DNA from: Turicibacter sp.
GTDB taxonomy: Bacteria > Bacillota_I > Bacilli_A > MOL361 > Turicibacteraceae
Direction: 5' to 3'
Length of the DNA: 64,000 bases
Assembly: GCA_009780245.1 (NCBI GenBank)
Contig: WRAJ01000007.1
Span: forward strand, 17,531 to 81,530
Shown in pieces: positions 16,990 through 24,672 of the stretch; positions within the stretch are counted from its first letter, which is position 1, and every line of letters begins with the position of its first letter. Under the pieces are notes generated by a model that ran no database searches, was not told where the DNA came from, and worked only from the letters and a program-made list of their open reading frames with translations. The position numbers were made by a program, and so were the translations under genes.

Positions 16990-17022
16990 TTAGCTGCAAG
17001 CAGCTAACACCTCATCACTACC
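16975..17022. repeat. Perfect 23-bp inverted repeat at the end of repeat D copy 2
   Basis: The arms 16975-16997 and 17000-17022 are exact reverse complements (GGTAGTGATGAGG... against ...CCTCATCACTACC) separated by AA. The left arm is the terminal sequence of the family D repeat, so the right arm is an inverted copy of that end. No T-run follows, so this is not a standard terminator. Confidence 0.92.
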
Positions 17023-17116
17023 TTATATTTGTGGGTTATATGTAGAATTAGTTTTTTTTTCAAAATCGTGCAACGCACTTTGTTTTTTGTCGTCTATATG
17101 GGTAGGAGGAGTTATC

Positions 17117-17677
17117 ATGGAAGATAGGATGATCATTGATTTATATGTTAAACGTAGTGAGGAAGCCATTAGTGTGTCGGCGCAGAAGTATGGCAATTAT
17201 TGTTTTACGATTTCAAATAATATTCTTAAGAGTGCACCTGATGCCCAGGAGTGCGTCAACGATACGTATTTAAAAGCTTGGAATAACATTCCCCCAACGT
17301 TACCGGTTAAGCTTAGGACTTTTTTAGGCCGCATTACTCGGAATCTCTCGCTTGATCGGTATAAATTTAACCGAACGAAAAAGCGTGAAGGGAGCGAGTT
17401 TGAGTTGCTGCTTTCGGAATTGGAAGATTGTGTTTCTTCGCAGATGGACGTGGAGAAAGAGGTGGATGCAAATGTCGTGATCCAATTAATTAACGATTGG
17501 TTGTTAGCCCAGCCCCTTGAGCAACGGACCTTGTTTACTAAGCGTTACTGGCACGCCGCATCAATAACTGACTTAGCTAGTAAGTATCACATGAGTGATA
17601 GCAAGGTCAAGTCAATGCTGTTTCGGCTACGTAAAAGCTTAAAAATTCATCTTGAGAAAGAAGGTGTTGAGGTATGA
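17117..17677 (+). CDS. ECF-type RNA polymerase sigma factor
   Basis: A 186-residue sigma-70 family factor of extracytoplasmic-function type. Region 2 spans about residues 8-80 (DAQECVNDTYLKAWNNIPP, then TFLGRITRNLSLDRYKFNRTKKR) and region 4 about 120-180 (LPLEQRTLFTKRYWHAASITDLASKYHMSDSKVKSMLFRLRKSL). A longer frame begins at 17087, but AGGAGG lies seven bases before the ATG at 17117. The 3' end overlaps the next gene by four bases (ATGA), as is usual for a sigma/anti-sigma pair. Its target promoters are unknown; autoregulation is likely. Confidence 0.92.
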   Translation: MEDRMIIDLYVKRSEEAISVSAQKYGNYCFTISNNILKSAPDAQECVNDTYLKAWNNIPPTLPVKLRTFLGRITRNLSLDRYKFNRTKKREGSEFELLLSELEDCVSSQMDVEKEVDANVVIQLINDWLLAQPLEQRTLFTKRYWHAASITDLASKYHMSDSKVKSMLFRLRKSLKIHLEKEGVEV

Positions 17678-18330
17678 AACGTGAGAAGGCGGAAAAGCTG
17701 TTTTACTTGATCGGTGAAATCGACGACGCGTTGATTGCTGAGGCTGAAGAATACGACGGAAAAGCGAACGTTGTGCGGTTGGGTCACAGAAACAAATCAC
17801 TGCATATGTTTACTGCTGCTGCTTGTGTGATCTTTTTAGTGGTCGGTGCCTGGGGCTTGAGTCAGCTCGGGATGGGCAGTGACAGTGATGAGATGGCAGC
17901 GGATTCTGATTGGGCAGTAGAAGAAGCAGAGGTGGCCGATGACGCGGATATGGAAGAGGTTCGGATTGAGGGTGCGCTGGGTGAAGAAGACGTCACGTTA
18001 GAAGTGGAGATTTTGGATGACATGACGTTGCTTAGCACGATGACGAACCATTCTGATAGTGTGGTCAGTCCTGGTCATCCAATGTTTGAGTATTTTGATG
18101 GCGAGGCGTGGGAAGCCGTTCCGCTAATCCCATCAATAGAATATTTGGATTTTGAGGATATTGGTGTTGTTATCTACCCAGGTCAGGAACATCAATTTAG
18201 CCTGGATTTATCGTTATTTGATATCCCAGAGGGTTACTTATTACGATTAAGAAAGAGCGTTTGGCCAGATGGTGAGTGGCATCATGAACACTTGCATCAG
18301 GAGTTAACAGTTGAATTTGAGCTAGAGTAA
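17674..18330 (+). CDS. Probable anti-sigma factor, single-pass membrane protein
   Basis: A 218-residue protein with a short cytoplasmic N-terminus (about 45 residues, MKREKAEKLFYLIGEIDDALI), one membrane segment near residues 47-66 (FTAAACVIFLVVGAWGL), a strongly acidic linker and an extracellular beta-rich domain from about residue 100 to the end. The N-terminus resembles the short sigma-binding segments of Firmicute anti-sigma proteins that are paired with this sigma subfamily. It overlaps the sigma gene by four bases. The outer domain may sense an envelope signal, but nothing in the sequence says which one. Function is inferred from position and topology. Confidence 0.72.
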   Translation: MKREKAEKLFYLIGEIDDALIAEAEEYDGKANVVRLGHRNKSLHMFTAAACVIFLVVGAWGLSQLGMGSDSDEMAADSDWAVEEAEVADDADMEEVRIEGALGEEDVTLEVEILDDMTLLSTMTNHSDSVVSPGHPMFEYFDGEAWEAVPLIPSIEYLDFEDIGVVIYPGQEHQFSLDLSLFDIPEGYLLRLRKSVWPDGEWHHEHLHQELTVEFELE

Positions 18331-18351
18331 TGATGCATAGGAGTTGATTTT

Positions 18352-19341
18352 ATGAAACGTAGTATGGAAAAAAAGGTGTGGCGAATCATTGGTTTTTTGT
18401 GGGTGTTGCTTGTGCTTGTTGCTTGTGCGTCGGAAAGTGAAGATTCAGCAAGCGATAGTGATAGTATGAGTTGGGCGGATAGTGATGAGATGAGGGTGGA
18501 ATCGGAGATAGCGTGGTTTGATGAGGATGCTGATGAAGCGGACTTCATGTTTGCTTCCGAAGAGGCAGAAGTGTCGGGTGTGCTTGAAGCGATTCCGATT
18601 TTGCTACCATCCGAAAGTGGGCGTCAGCTAAGCTATACGGTCACCTTTCATTTAACAACGGTTGATTTCGAATTGGGAATGAGATTACTGTTTGACACGG
18701 TCGGTGATTTTGACGGTTATAGTGTGCGCGTGACGGAGCATGGTAGAAGCTTAAGTCAACCAGATGCACCACGAACGGCTGACTTTTTAGTGCGGATTCC
18801 AAATGAGCATTTATCAGCGTTTATTGTTTTTGTTGACGACCACTCCGCCATGTATAATCGCATATTTTTTGATAAAGAATTAAATGATTATACGTTTGCG
18901 TATGAGAGAAACACCTCGCAGTTAGAAACGTTACGCGAACAAGAACAGCAAATGTTAACTGAGTTGGACAGCGACGATGAGACAAGTCGGGATGCGACAC
19001 AAGATGACCTGATTGCTGTGCGAAATCAAATCAGAGATTTAGAAGAAGCGAACACAGTTATTGAGCGAGATGTCAACTATTCAGACGTCAGCATTAGGCT
19101 CAGCGAAGTGATTTCGATGGATGAAGAAGTAGAAGAAGAGTTAAAAACGTTTAGTGAACGATTGCAAGTGGTGTGGGACGATGCCACGGAAAATCTTGTG
19201 GCCGCTATGCAAGTGGTGTTATTGATGTTAGTAACGATCTTGCCATGGGGGTTAGTTGTAACGGCTCTCGTTTTACCGGTACTTTACGTCATGAAAAAAC
19301 GTAAAAAAAAGATGAATGAAATAGAAAAACAAATAAAATAG
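18352..19341 (+). CDS. DUF4349 domain lipoprotein
   Basis: A 329-residue membrane-anchored lipoprotein. The signal peptide ends at LVLVAC near residue 25, then an acidic serine-rich linker. The DUF4349 domain follows (LSYTVTFHLTTVDFELG, then DFLVRIPNEHLSAFI and a long coiled coil near 185-235 with EQEQQMLTELDS and VRNQIRDLEE), with a C-terminal membrane segment (about 283-312) and a lysine-rich tail. Such proteins recur behind ECF sigma/anti-sigma pairs in Bacillota. An AGGAG site precedes the ATG, 21 bases after the anti-sigma gene. A strong hairpin follows. The role is probably in the same envelope response but is unknown. Confidence 0.85.
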   Translation: MKRSMEKKVWRIIGFLWVLLVLVACASESEDSASDSDSMSWADSDEMRVESEIAWFDEDADEADFMFASEEAEVSGVLEAIPILLPSESGRQLSYTVTFHLTTVDFELGMRLLFDTVGDFDGYSVRVTEHGRSLSQPDAPRTADFLVRIPNEHLSAFIVFVDDHSAMYNRIFFDKELNDYTFAYERNTSQLETLREQEQQMLTELDSDDETSRDATQDDLIAVRNQIRDLEEANTVIERDVNYSDVSIRLSEVISMDEEVEEELKTFSERLQVVWDDATENLVAAMQVVLLMLVTILPWGLVVTALVLPVLYVMKKRKKKMNEIEKQIK

Positions 19342-19343
19342 TA

Positions 19344-19383
19344 GCATAAAATTCTGAATTGATTTCAGAATTTTATTTTATGC
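19344..19383. terminator. Terminator after the sigma-factor operon
   Basis: GCATAAAATTCTGAA pairs with TTCAGAATTTTAT...ATGC around a 5-base loop, with a T-rich 3' arm. Confidence 0.8.
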
Positions 19384-19504
19384 AAATAACAAGTGAAGCG
19401 ATTGTAATAGAATTCGACTCGGTGTTTTACTTGAGAAACTTGGATCCCGGGTTGAAAAAAACAAAAGAAATTTAAGCAATTGCGTTGATTCTACAATTTT
19501 CTTC

Positions 19505-19533
19505 TAGACGATTACAAATTTATATGTTATAAT
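19505..19533 (+). promoter_or_regulatory. Sigma-A promoter of the purH operon
   Basis: TAGACG (19505-19510), a 17-base spacer and a perfect TATAAT (19528-19533). It predicts a 5' leader of about 90 bases with a TGTAGCG/CGCTACA stem. The rest of the 290-base gap (19384-19504) shows nothing I can identify. Confidence 0.6.
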
Positions 19534-19631
19534 ATGTAATGGAATTTTTGTAACTAATTGGATTTTTGGTAGGAGCTGTAGCGGTGCGCTTTAAGGCGAA
19601 TGCCAAACGCTACAATAGAGGAGCTGTTGCG

Positions 19632-21164
19632 ATGAGACGTGCATTAATAAGTGTGTCGGATAAAACAGACTTAGTACCATTTGCATGCGAGTTGGTCGAA
19701 CTTGGTTTCGAGATTATCTCTACAGGTGGCACAAAAGCAATTTTAGAAGATGCTGGAATAAAAGTAGTTTCAATTGATGAAGTGACAGGTTTTCCAGAAA
19801 TTTTAGAGGGGCGTGTGAAAACATTGCACCCAAAAGTTCACGGTGGACTTTTGGCAAAGCGTGACGATGAAGCTCACGTTGCACAAGTCAAGGAGCATGA
19901 GATTGGCTACATTGATTTGGTTTGTGTGAACTTGTATCCTTTTGCACAGACGCTTGCTGATTTAAGTTCGACCCATGAAGAAAAGATCGAAAACATTGAC
20001 ATTGGTGGTCCATCAATGCTGCGATCCGCTGCTAAAAACTTTAATGATGTCACGGTCGTTGTTGATAAAAATGATTACGATCACATTATTTCAGAATTAA
20101 AATCCAATGGTTCGACCACAATAAGCACAAGACAGGCCCTAGCCGGTAAAGTGTTTAACCATACTGCGGCATACGATGCCACGATAGCTGGTTATTTTAA
20201 CACCGTAAACGAGGTGGTAACGCCACCTGAGTTAACCAAGACTTATGAGCTTGTGCAAAAGCTACGGTACGGTGAAAATCCACACCAAGACGCTGCTTTC
20301 TATAAGGAACAAGGTGTGCACGACTATAGTGTTGTCTCAAGTGAGCAATTGCATGGCAAGGCGTTATCTTATAATAACATTGCTGATGCTAATGCAGCGC
20401 TTGAAATAGTTGCAGAATTCGATATACCCGCTGCCGTTGCAGTCAAACATATGAACCCATGTGGTGTGGGAATCGGTGCTAATATTGATGAAGCCTTTCA
20501 AAAAGCATACGATGCTGATCCTGTTTCCATCTTTGGAGGGATCATCGCATTAAACCGAACCGTTACTGTTGAAACAGCAACGAAATTGAATGACATCTTT
20601 CTTGAGATTGTGCTCGCTCCTGATTTTGAGCCAGCGGCATTGGAAATCTTGAAAGCGAAGAAAAACATTAGATTGTTGAAAACGCCAATGTCAGGCGATG
20701 ATAGTAAAGCCCAGCGTTTAGTCTCGGTCAAAGGTGGCTTGTTGGCTCAAGGAGCAGATGCGAAAGAGCTAATGGTAACTGACTTGAAGGTGGCAACAGA
20801 GACGGCACCGACAGAAGCAGATCTTGAACAATTATTGTTCGGAATGCGAGTCGTTAAGCACGTTAAATCAAATGCGATTGCATTAGTGAAGAATGGCATG
20901 ACCATCGGAATTGGTGCAGGGCAGATGAACCGTGTTGGTGCAGCAAAGATTGCATTAGAGCAAGCTGGCGAGCTTGCCTTAGGTGCTTATTTAGCATCAG
21001 ATGCGTTCTTTCCGATGTCAGACACCGTAGAGCTAGCTGCAAAATATGGAATCAAAGCCATTATTCAACCGGGTGGTTCGATAAAAGATGAGGATTCAAT
21101 AAAAGCTTGTAACGATTCGGGCATTGCCATGGTAATGACGGGATCGCGTCACTTCAAGCATTAG
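19632..21164 (+). CDS. purH: Bifunctional AICAR formyltransferase / IMP cyclohydrolase PurH
   Basis: A 510-residue enzyme for the last two steps of IMP synthesis. Residues 1-200 form the cyclohydrolase (MGS-like) domain ([43 protein letters not shown]); residues 200-510 form the AICAR transformylase domain ([30 protein letters not shown], the [10 protein letters not shown] segment, ending [11 protein letters not shown]). AGAGGAG lies eight bases before the ATG at 19632. An in-frame GTG at 19584 has an equally good duplicated AGGAG site, so a 16-residue longer form is possible. Downstream are a RelA/SpoT-like gene and purD, with no other pur genes in the window. Confidence 0.96.
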   Translation: MRRALISVSDKTDLVPFACELVELGFEIISTGGTKAILEDAGIKVVSIDEVTGFPEILEGRVKTLHPKVHGGLLAKRDDEAHVAQVKEHEIGYIDLVCVNLYPFAQTLADLSSTHEEKIENIDIGGPSMLRSAAKNFNDVTVVVDKNDYDHIISELKSNGSTTISTRQALAGKVFNHTAAYDATIAGYFNTVNEVVTPPELTKTYELVQKLRYGENPHQDAAFYKEQGVHDYSVVSSEQLHGKALSYNNIADANAALEIVAEFDIPAAVAVKHMNPCGVGIGANIDEAFQKAYDADPVSIFGGIIALNRTVTVETATKLNDIFLEIVLAPDFEPAALEILKAKKNIRLLKTPMSGDDSKAQRLVSVKGGLLAQGADAKELMVTDLKVATETAPTEADLEQLLFGMRVVKHVKSNAIALVKNGMTIGIGAGQMNRVGAAKIALEQAGELALGAYLASDAFFPMSDTVELAAKYGIKAIIQPGGSIKDEDSIKACNDSGIAMVMTGSRHFKH

Positions 21165-21210
21165 CTAAGTAAACTTAATTAAAAATTCAATTAAAAGGAA
21201 TGAATGAACT

Positions 21211-21750
21211 ATGTTAGAGAAAGTAGAAAGACTAATTTCAGAGGTTAACCAGATTCACAGAACATACGCAACAGATTATTTTGACACAGGACGTCTTGAA
21301 AAAGTGAATTTATCAAGAACGATTGATAAAATCCCTGTTCAACATATTTTAGATTACAGAACGCACTTAAATGACAGCATCAACTATTATTTAATGGCGG
21401 CAAATTTAACGGGAATGGAGTATTTCTATCGCGTTAAAACATCAGAAAGCATCAATAAGAAAATCACTCAGTATGAGAACAATGCGGTTCAGTATCCATT
21501 GAATGCTTGGTTAAGCGACGTGTTCGGATGCCGTATCGTATTGGATAATGCTGAAATCGAGTCAATCGAAGAGACCATTGATGACTGGACTAGCCTTTAC
21601 GGTGTTAAAGACTGGTATAAGATTGAAAAAGATGGGTACAAAGCGTTCCACATCTGCTTCAAAAATAAAAATAACTATTTCTTCCCATGGGAGCTTCAAA
21701 TTTGGGACGTTGCTGATGTTGAAAACAACATCAAAGTTTCTAAGAGATAA
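21211..21750 (+). CDS. Small RelA/SpoT nucleotidyltransferase-like protein in the purine operon
   Basis: A 179-residue protein with the core of a (p)ppGpp synthetase fold. Matches to the family's catalytic motifs are RVKTSESINKK (R74, K76, S80, K84; the RxKxxxSIxxK motif), WLSDVFGCRIV (D103, G106, R108; the metal-binding D and GxRI), KDGYKAFH (K140, G142, Y143, H147) and WELQIW (E161, Q163; the second catalytic Glu). An alpha-helical N-terminus of about 70 residues precedes it. There is no hydrolase, TGS or ACT domain, so it would be a small alarmone-synthetase-like protein. It lies between purH and purD, an unusual place. Activity, and whether it is a housekeeping synthetase or toxin-like, cannot be told. 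Confidence 0.72.
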   Translation: MLEKVERLISEVNQIHRTYATDYFDTGRLEKVNLSRTIDKIPVQHILDYRTHLNDSINYYLMAANLTGMEYFYRVKTSESINKKITQYENNAVQYPLNAWLSDVFGCRIVLDNAEIESIEETIDDWTSLYGVKDWYKIEKDGYKAFHICFKNKNNYFFPWELQIWDVADVENNIKVSKR

Positions 21751-21759
21751 ATTGAAATT

Positions 21760-21783
21760 AGCCGTTGATGTGCGGCTTTTTTT
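21760..21783 (+). terminator. Short terminator/attenuator before purD
   Basis: AGCCG and CGGCT form a short stem with an 8-base loop, running into seven T residues 10 bases after the RelA/SpoT-like stop. It would reduce read-through into purD. Confidence 0.6.
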
Positions 21784-21806
21784 CATTGGTGGAAAGGAGC
21801 AAGATG

Positions 21807-23054
21807 ATGAAAGTATTAGTAATTGGCCGTGGTGGCCGTGAGCATGCCATCGTTAAAAAATTTAAACGCGATGGGGTGACGGAAGTTTTCTGTGCACCAG
21901 GGAATCCTGGGATGCGTGAGGCGACGTTGGTTGATATTGAGGAAACGCAAGTCGCAAAACTGACAGCGTGGGCACAAACAAACAAGATTGACTTGACGGT
22001 AGTCGGGCCGGAGATGGCCTTAATGGCTGGCGTTGTTGATGCGTTTGATGCGGCTGGTTTAAAGGCGTTTGGCCCGAACAAAGCGGCGGCTTATATCGAA
22101 GGAAGCAAAGCGTTTGCTAAGAGATTGATGGAAAAATACAACATTCCAACGGCAGCTTACGGTGAGTTTAACAATACCCAAGTCGAAGAGGCCCTCGTGT
22201 TTTTAGATGAGCAGCAGATGCCAATCGTGATCAAAGCCGATGGTTTAGCGGCCGGTAAAGGGGTTGTGATTTGCCAGACACTGGATGAAGCGAAAGCGAC
22301 AGTCAAGGACATGTTAACAGGTGCTAGTTTCGGTGAAGCATCGGCAAGCGTTGTGATTGAAGAATTTCTTGACGGCGAGGAGTTTTCACTCATGTCCTTT
22401 GTTGCAGGGGATCAGTTTTATCCGATGCCGATTGCCCGCGATTATAAGCGCGCGTACGACGGCGATAAGGGATTGAATACCGGTGGTATGGGGGCGCATT
22501 CGCCGCACCCGTTAATTAGTGATGAAGACATCCAGATGGCGCTCGAAAAAGTGGTGAAACCGACCGTCCAGGCGATGATGTCAGAAGGGACTCCGTTCAC
22601 AGGGATTTTATATGCCGGCCTAATTAAAACGGCTGAAGGACCAAAAGTCATCGAGTTTAATGCCCGCTTCGGAGACCCAGAAACCGAAGTCGTCTTACCA
22701 TTATTAGAAACTCCACTTGCAACCACTCTACTCGGCCTACTAGCAGGAAAAGAGGTTCAACTAAACTGGCTAAACGATCAAACCGTGGGAATTGTTTTGG
22801 CGGCTAAAGGTTATCCGGCTAATTATGCGAAAGGCGCTGTGATTAGCGGACTTGAACAACTAGAAGACGTTGACGTTTATCACATGGGAACTGAGTTGGT
22901 TGACGGCGAGGTTGTCACAAACGGCGGGCGTGTGTTATTCGTTGTCGCAAAAGGTCATGACTTGGCTATTGCCCGGGAAAAAGTTTACACCGAAATCAAA
23001 AAGATTGACTGCGATGATGTGTTTTATCGCAGTGACATTGCAGGAAACGTATAA
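21807..23054 (+). CDS. purD: Phosphoribosylamine-glycine ligase PurD (GAR synthetase)
   Basis: A 415-residue ATP-grasp enzyme of de novo purine synthesis that joins glycine to phosphoribosylamine. The N-terminal motif VLVIGRGGREHAIVKK is intact apart from an Arg replacing one Gly of the usual GGGGREHA. The ATP-grasp lobe shows MPIVIKADGLAAGKGVVIC near residues 138-156, KGLNTGGMGAHSPHP and VIEFNARFGDPETEVVLPLL. AAAGGAG precedes ATGATG; the second ATG (21807) is favoured by spacing, the first (21804) is also possible. It is separated from purH by the RelA/SpoT-like gene and a short hairpin. Confidence 0.95.
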   Translation: MKVLVIGRGGREHAIVKKFKRDGVTEVFCAPGNPGMREATLVDIEETQVAKLTAWAQTNKIDLTVVGPEMALMAGVVDAFDAAGLKAFGPNKAAAYIEGSKAFAKRLMEKYNIPTAAYGEFNNTQVEEALVFLDEQQMPIVIKADGLAAGKGVVICQTLDEAKATVKDMLTGASFGEASASVVIEEFLDGEEFSLMSFVAGDQFYPMPIARDYKRAYDGDKGLNTGGMGAHSPHPLISDEDIQMALEKVVKPTVQAMMSEGTPFTGILYAGLIKTAEGPKVIEFNARFGDPETEVVLPLLETPLATTLLGLLAGKEVQLNWLNDQTVGIVLAAKGYPANYAKGAVISGLEQLEDVDVYHMGTELVDGEVVTNGGRVLFVVAKGHDLAIAREKVYTEIKKIDCDDVFYRSDIAGNV

Positions 23055-23078
23055 AAGGTGCTTTGGCATCTTTTTTGC
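23053..23078 (+). terminator. Terminator of purD
   Basis: AAAAGGTGC and GCATCTTTT pair with one G-U wobble around a TTTG loop and continue into T residues. It overlaps the stop codon region. Confidence 0.75.
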
Positions 23079-23165
23079 ATCCAATTCGTCAAAACCTGCA
23101 TAATACATACAAAACTTACCATACTAATAGTGAAGTATTGAAATCATAAAAGGTAGGTTATTATC

Positions 23166-23477
23166 ATGTTGAAATGCGATAGTACAGATTGTCTTCACAA
23201 CGACAAAGAAGGGAAATGTTTCGCTAAGCACATTGCCATTGATGGCAGAAGTGCACAGACGACGGCAGAAACCGTTTGTAGCAGCTATGTTTCGGATCAC
23301 GACTTTCAAAATTATGAATTCGCCGAAGATTTTATGGGATTTAACGCCACACCAGCGAATGAGCAAAACATCACCTGTGCCGCTCAAAATTGCAAGTATA
23401 ACGTTGGCCAAGCGTGTGTGGCAACGAAGGTGAAAATCAATAGCGAAGATGCGAGTTGTGAAACGTTCGAATCATAA
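23166..23477 (+). CDS. Small protein with two DUF1540 cysteine-rich domains
   Basis: A 103-residue protein with two DUF1540 repeats, about residues 2-45 (CDSTDCLHNDKEGKCFAKHI...VCSSY) and 68-101 (ITCAAQNCKYNVGQACVATKVKI...CETF). Each repeat has four cysteines in a C-x(4)-C-x(7)-C...C pattern, suggesting a small metal-binding fold. DUF1540 proteins are common in spore-forming and anaerobic Bacillota, and their role is unknown. The ATG follows AAAGGTAGG. Its own terminator follows, so it is a single-gene unit. Confidence 0.88.
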   Translation: MLKCDSTDCLHNDKEGKCFAKHIAIDGRSAQTTAETVCSSYVSDHDFQNYEFAEDFMGFNATPANEQNITCAAQNCKYNVGQACVATKVKINSEDASCETFES

Positions 23478-23489
23478 AATAAGTAAAAC

Positions 23490-23526
23490 GGATAGTTGTC
23501 TCTTTGATCTGAGGCGACTATTTTTT
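23490..23526 (+). terminator. Terminator of the DUF1540 gene
   Basis: ATAGTTGTCTC pairs with GAGGCGACTAT with one wobble around an 8-base loop, then six T residues. The rest of the gap to 23738 shows only an A/T-rich stretch with possible TATAAT and TACAAT boxes. Confidence 0.85.
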
Positions 23527-23738
23527 GCATTTCAACCCTAAAATCAGTAGTTATTATTTCAGCAATGTGCTATAATTGCAAGACTGGCTTGAAATCAAAA
23601 AATGGGAAAAAAACCACATAAAATCAACGTTAGCAACCGATAGTTGCGTAAAATTAAGCAAATTGAAAACTAAAATTGCTAGATAGCTCCCGTTATTTCA
23701 GCTACAATATCCCTACAAATGAAAGGACGTGTTAGCTT

Positions 23739-24527
23739 ATGAACATTGAAATTGCAAATCGTCTTGTACAGATGAGAAAAGAAAAAGGATTTTCGCAGGA
23801 AGCGTTGGCGGAACAGTTGGGGATCAGTCGTCAGGCCGTGAGTAAATGGGAGCGTGCCGAGTCGTCGCCGGATACGAGTAATTTAATTACCCTTGCAAAG
23901 TTATACAACATTTCTTTAGATGAGTTACTCAACACGGATCAGGATAAGTTTGAGAGCAGCGAGCCGATGGTTGAAGCGGACGACTTAGATGAGAGGGTTG
24001 AAAATGAAGCAGTTACAAGGGATCAATCGGAAAGTGAATCGGCTGCGAGCTCTGATTATGTCAACATTGGCACCAAGGGCATTCACATTAAAGATGGGGA
24101 GGATGAAGTTCACATTGGGTGGAACGGGATTCGCATTGTGGCGGATGGCGAGGAAGCGGTTCGCATTGGCGACGGCGGTGTCTTTGTTGACGGGGAGGAC
24201 TACAGTGATTACAATTGGAAGGCTGACGGGATCTCTGGGTTTATCGTGTTATGCGTGTTTATGTGGCTCGGCGCTGTGCACGGGCTTTGGCACCCAGCTT
24301 GGATGTTATTTTTAGCGATTCCGATTGTTAGTTCGTTGTTTCATGCGATTAGAACAAAAAATGCGAGAAAGTTCGCGTATCCGATGTTGGCGGTCATCGT
24401 GTATTTAGGCTATGGCTTTTGGACGGAAGTTTGGCATCCGACTTGGCTTGTTTTTCTGACGATTCCGATGTATTACTGGGTGGTGAATTGGTTTAAGACG
24501 CACAAGGAAAAGTGGGATGAATTTTAA
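23739..24527 (+). CDS. XRE-family regulator with C-terminal membrane domain
   Basis: A 262-residue protein. Residues 5-60 are a Cro/CI helix-turn-helix (LVQMRKEKGFSQEALAEQLGISRQAVSKWER). An acidic linker is followed by a short beta-repeat segment (about 107-150) in which xxIHIKDGEDEVHIGWNGIRI-like phrases recur, and then a C-terminal region with several hydrophobic helices (165-180, 186-201, 211-245) that probably embeds the protein in the membrane. The two halves of the membrane region repeat a WHPAW/WHPTW motif. Membrane-bound XRE regulators of this layout often control adjacent transporters; the ABC exporter follows 145 bases downstream. No ligand can be inferred. Confidence 0.85.
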   Translation: MNIEIANRLVQMRKEKGFSQEALAEQLGISRQAVSKWERAESSPDTSNLITLAKLYNISLDELLNTDQDKFESSEPMVEADDLDERVENEAVTRDQSESESAASSDYVNIGTKGIHIKDGEDEVHIGWNGIRIVADGEEAVRIGDGGVFVDGEDYSDYNWKADGISGFIVLCVFMWLGAVHGLWHPAWMLFLAIPIVSSLFHAIRTKNARKFAYPMLAVIVYLGYGFWTEVWHPTWLVFLTIPMYYWVVNWFKTHKEKWDEF

Positions 24528-24540
24528 AAAGAAAAATGGC

Positions 24541-24571
24541 TTGACTTTGACACTGCGTCAAGGTGTATCAT
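24541..24571 (+). promoter_or_regulatory. MerR-type promoter (19-bp spacer) of the ABC exporter
   Basis: TTGACT (24541-24546) and TATCAT (24566-24571) are 19 bases apart, too far for sigma-A alone. The spacer contains TTGAC-ACTGC-GTCAA, an inverted repeat centred between the boxes, the architecture of MerR-family activators that untwist the DNA. No merR-family gene is adjacent. Confidence 0.7.
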
Positions 24572-24672
24572 GAGCATTGAGCTAAATCAAGAAATATGAC
24601 ACGCATTGTCATGTATCGTATGATATGCTACGAGTTGCTACAAAAAGTTTCAGAAAGAGGGTTTCAGACATT

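Noticed and set aside
14339..19341. Genomic island or prophage at 14-19 kb
   Set aside because: No integrase, phage or transposase genes; xpaC-telA and ECF sigma modules are ordinary chromosomal genes in Bacillota.
19540..19631. ZTP or purine riboswitch in the purH leader
   Set aside because: The leader lacks the conserved cores of these classes; only a simple stem and a duplicated start site are visible.
21548..21841. Frameshifted continuation of the RelA/SpoT-like gene
   Set aside because: The alternative frame has no family similarity; the 179-residue frame already contains all core motifs and is followed by a terminator.
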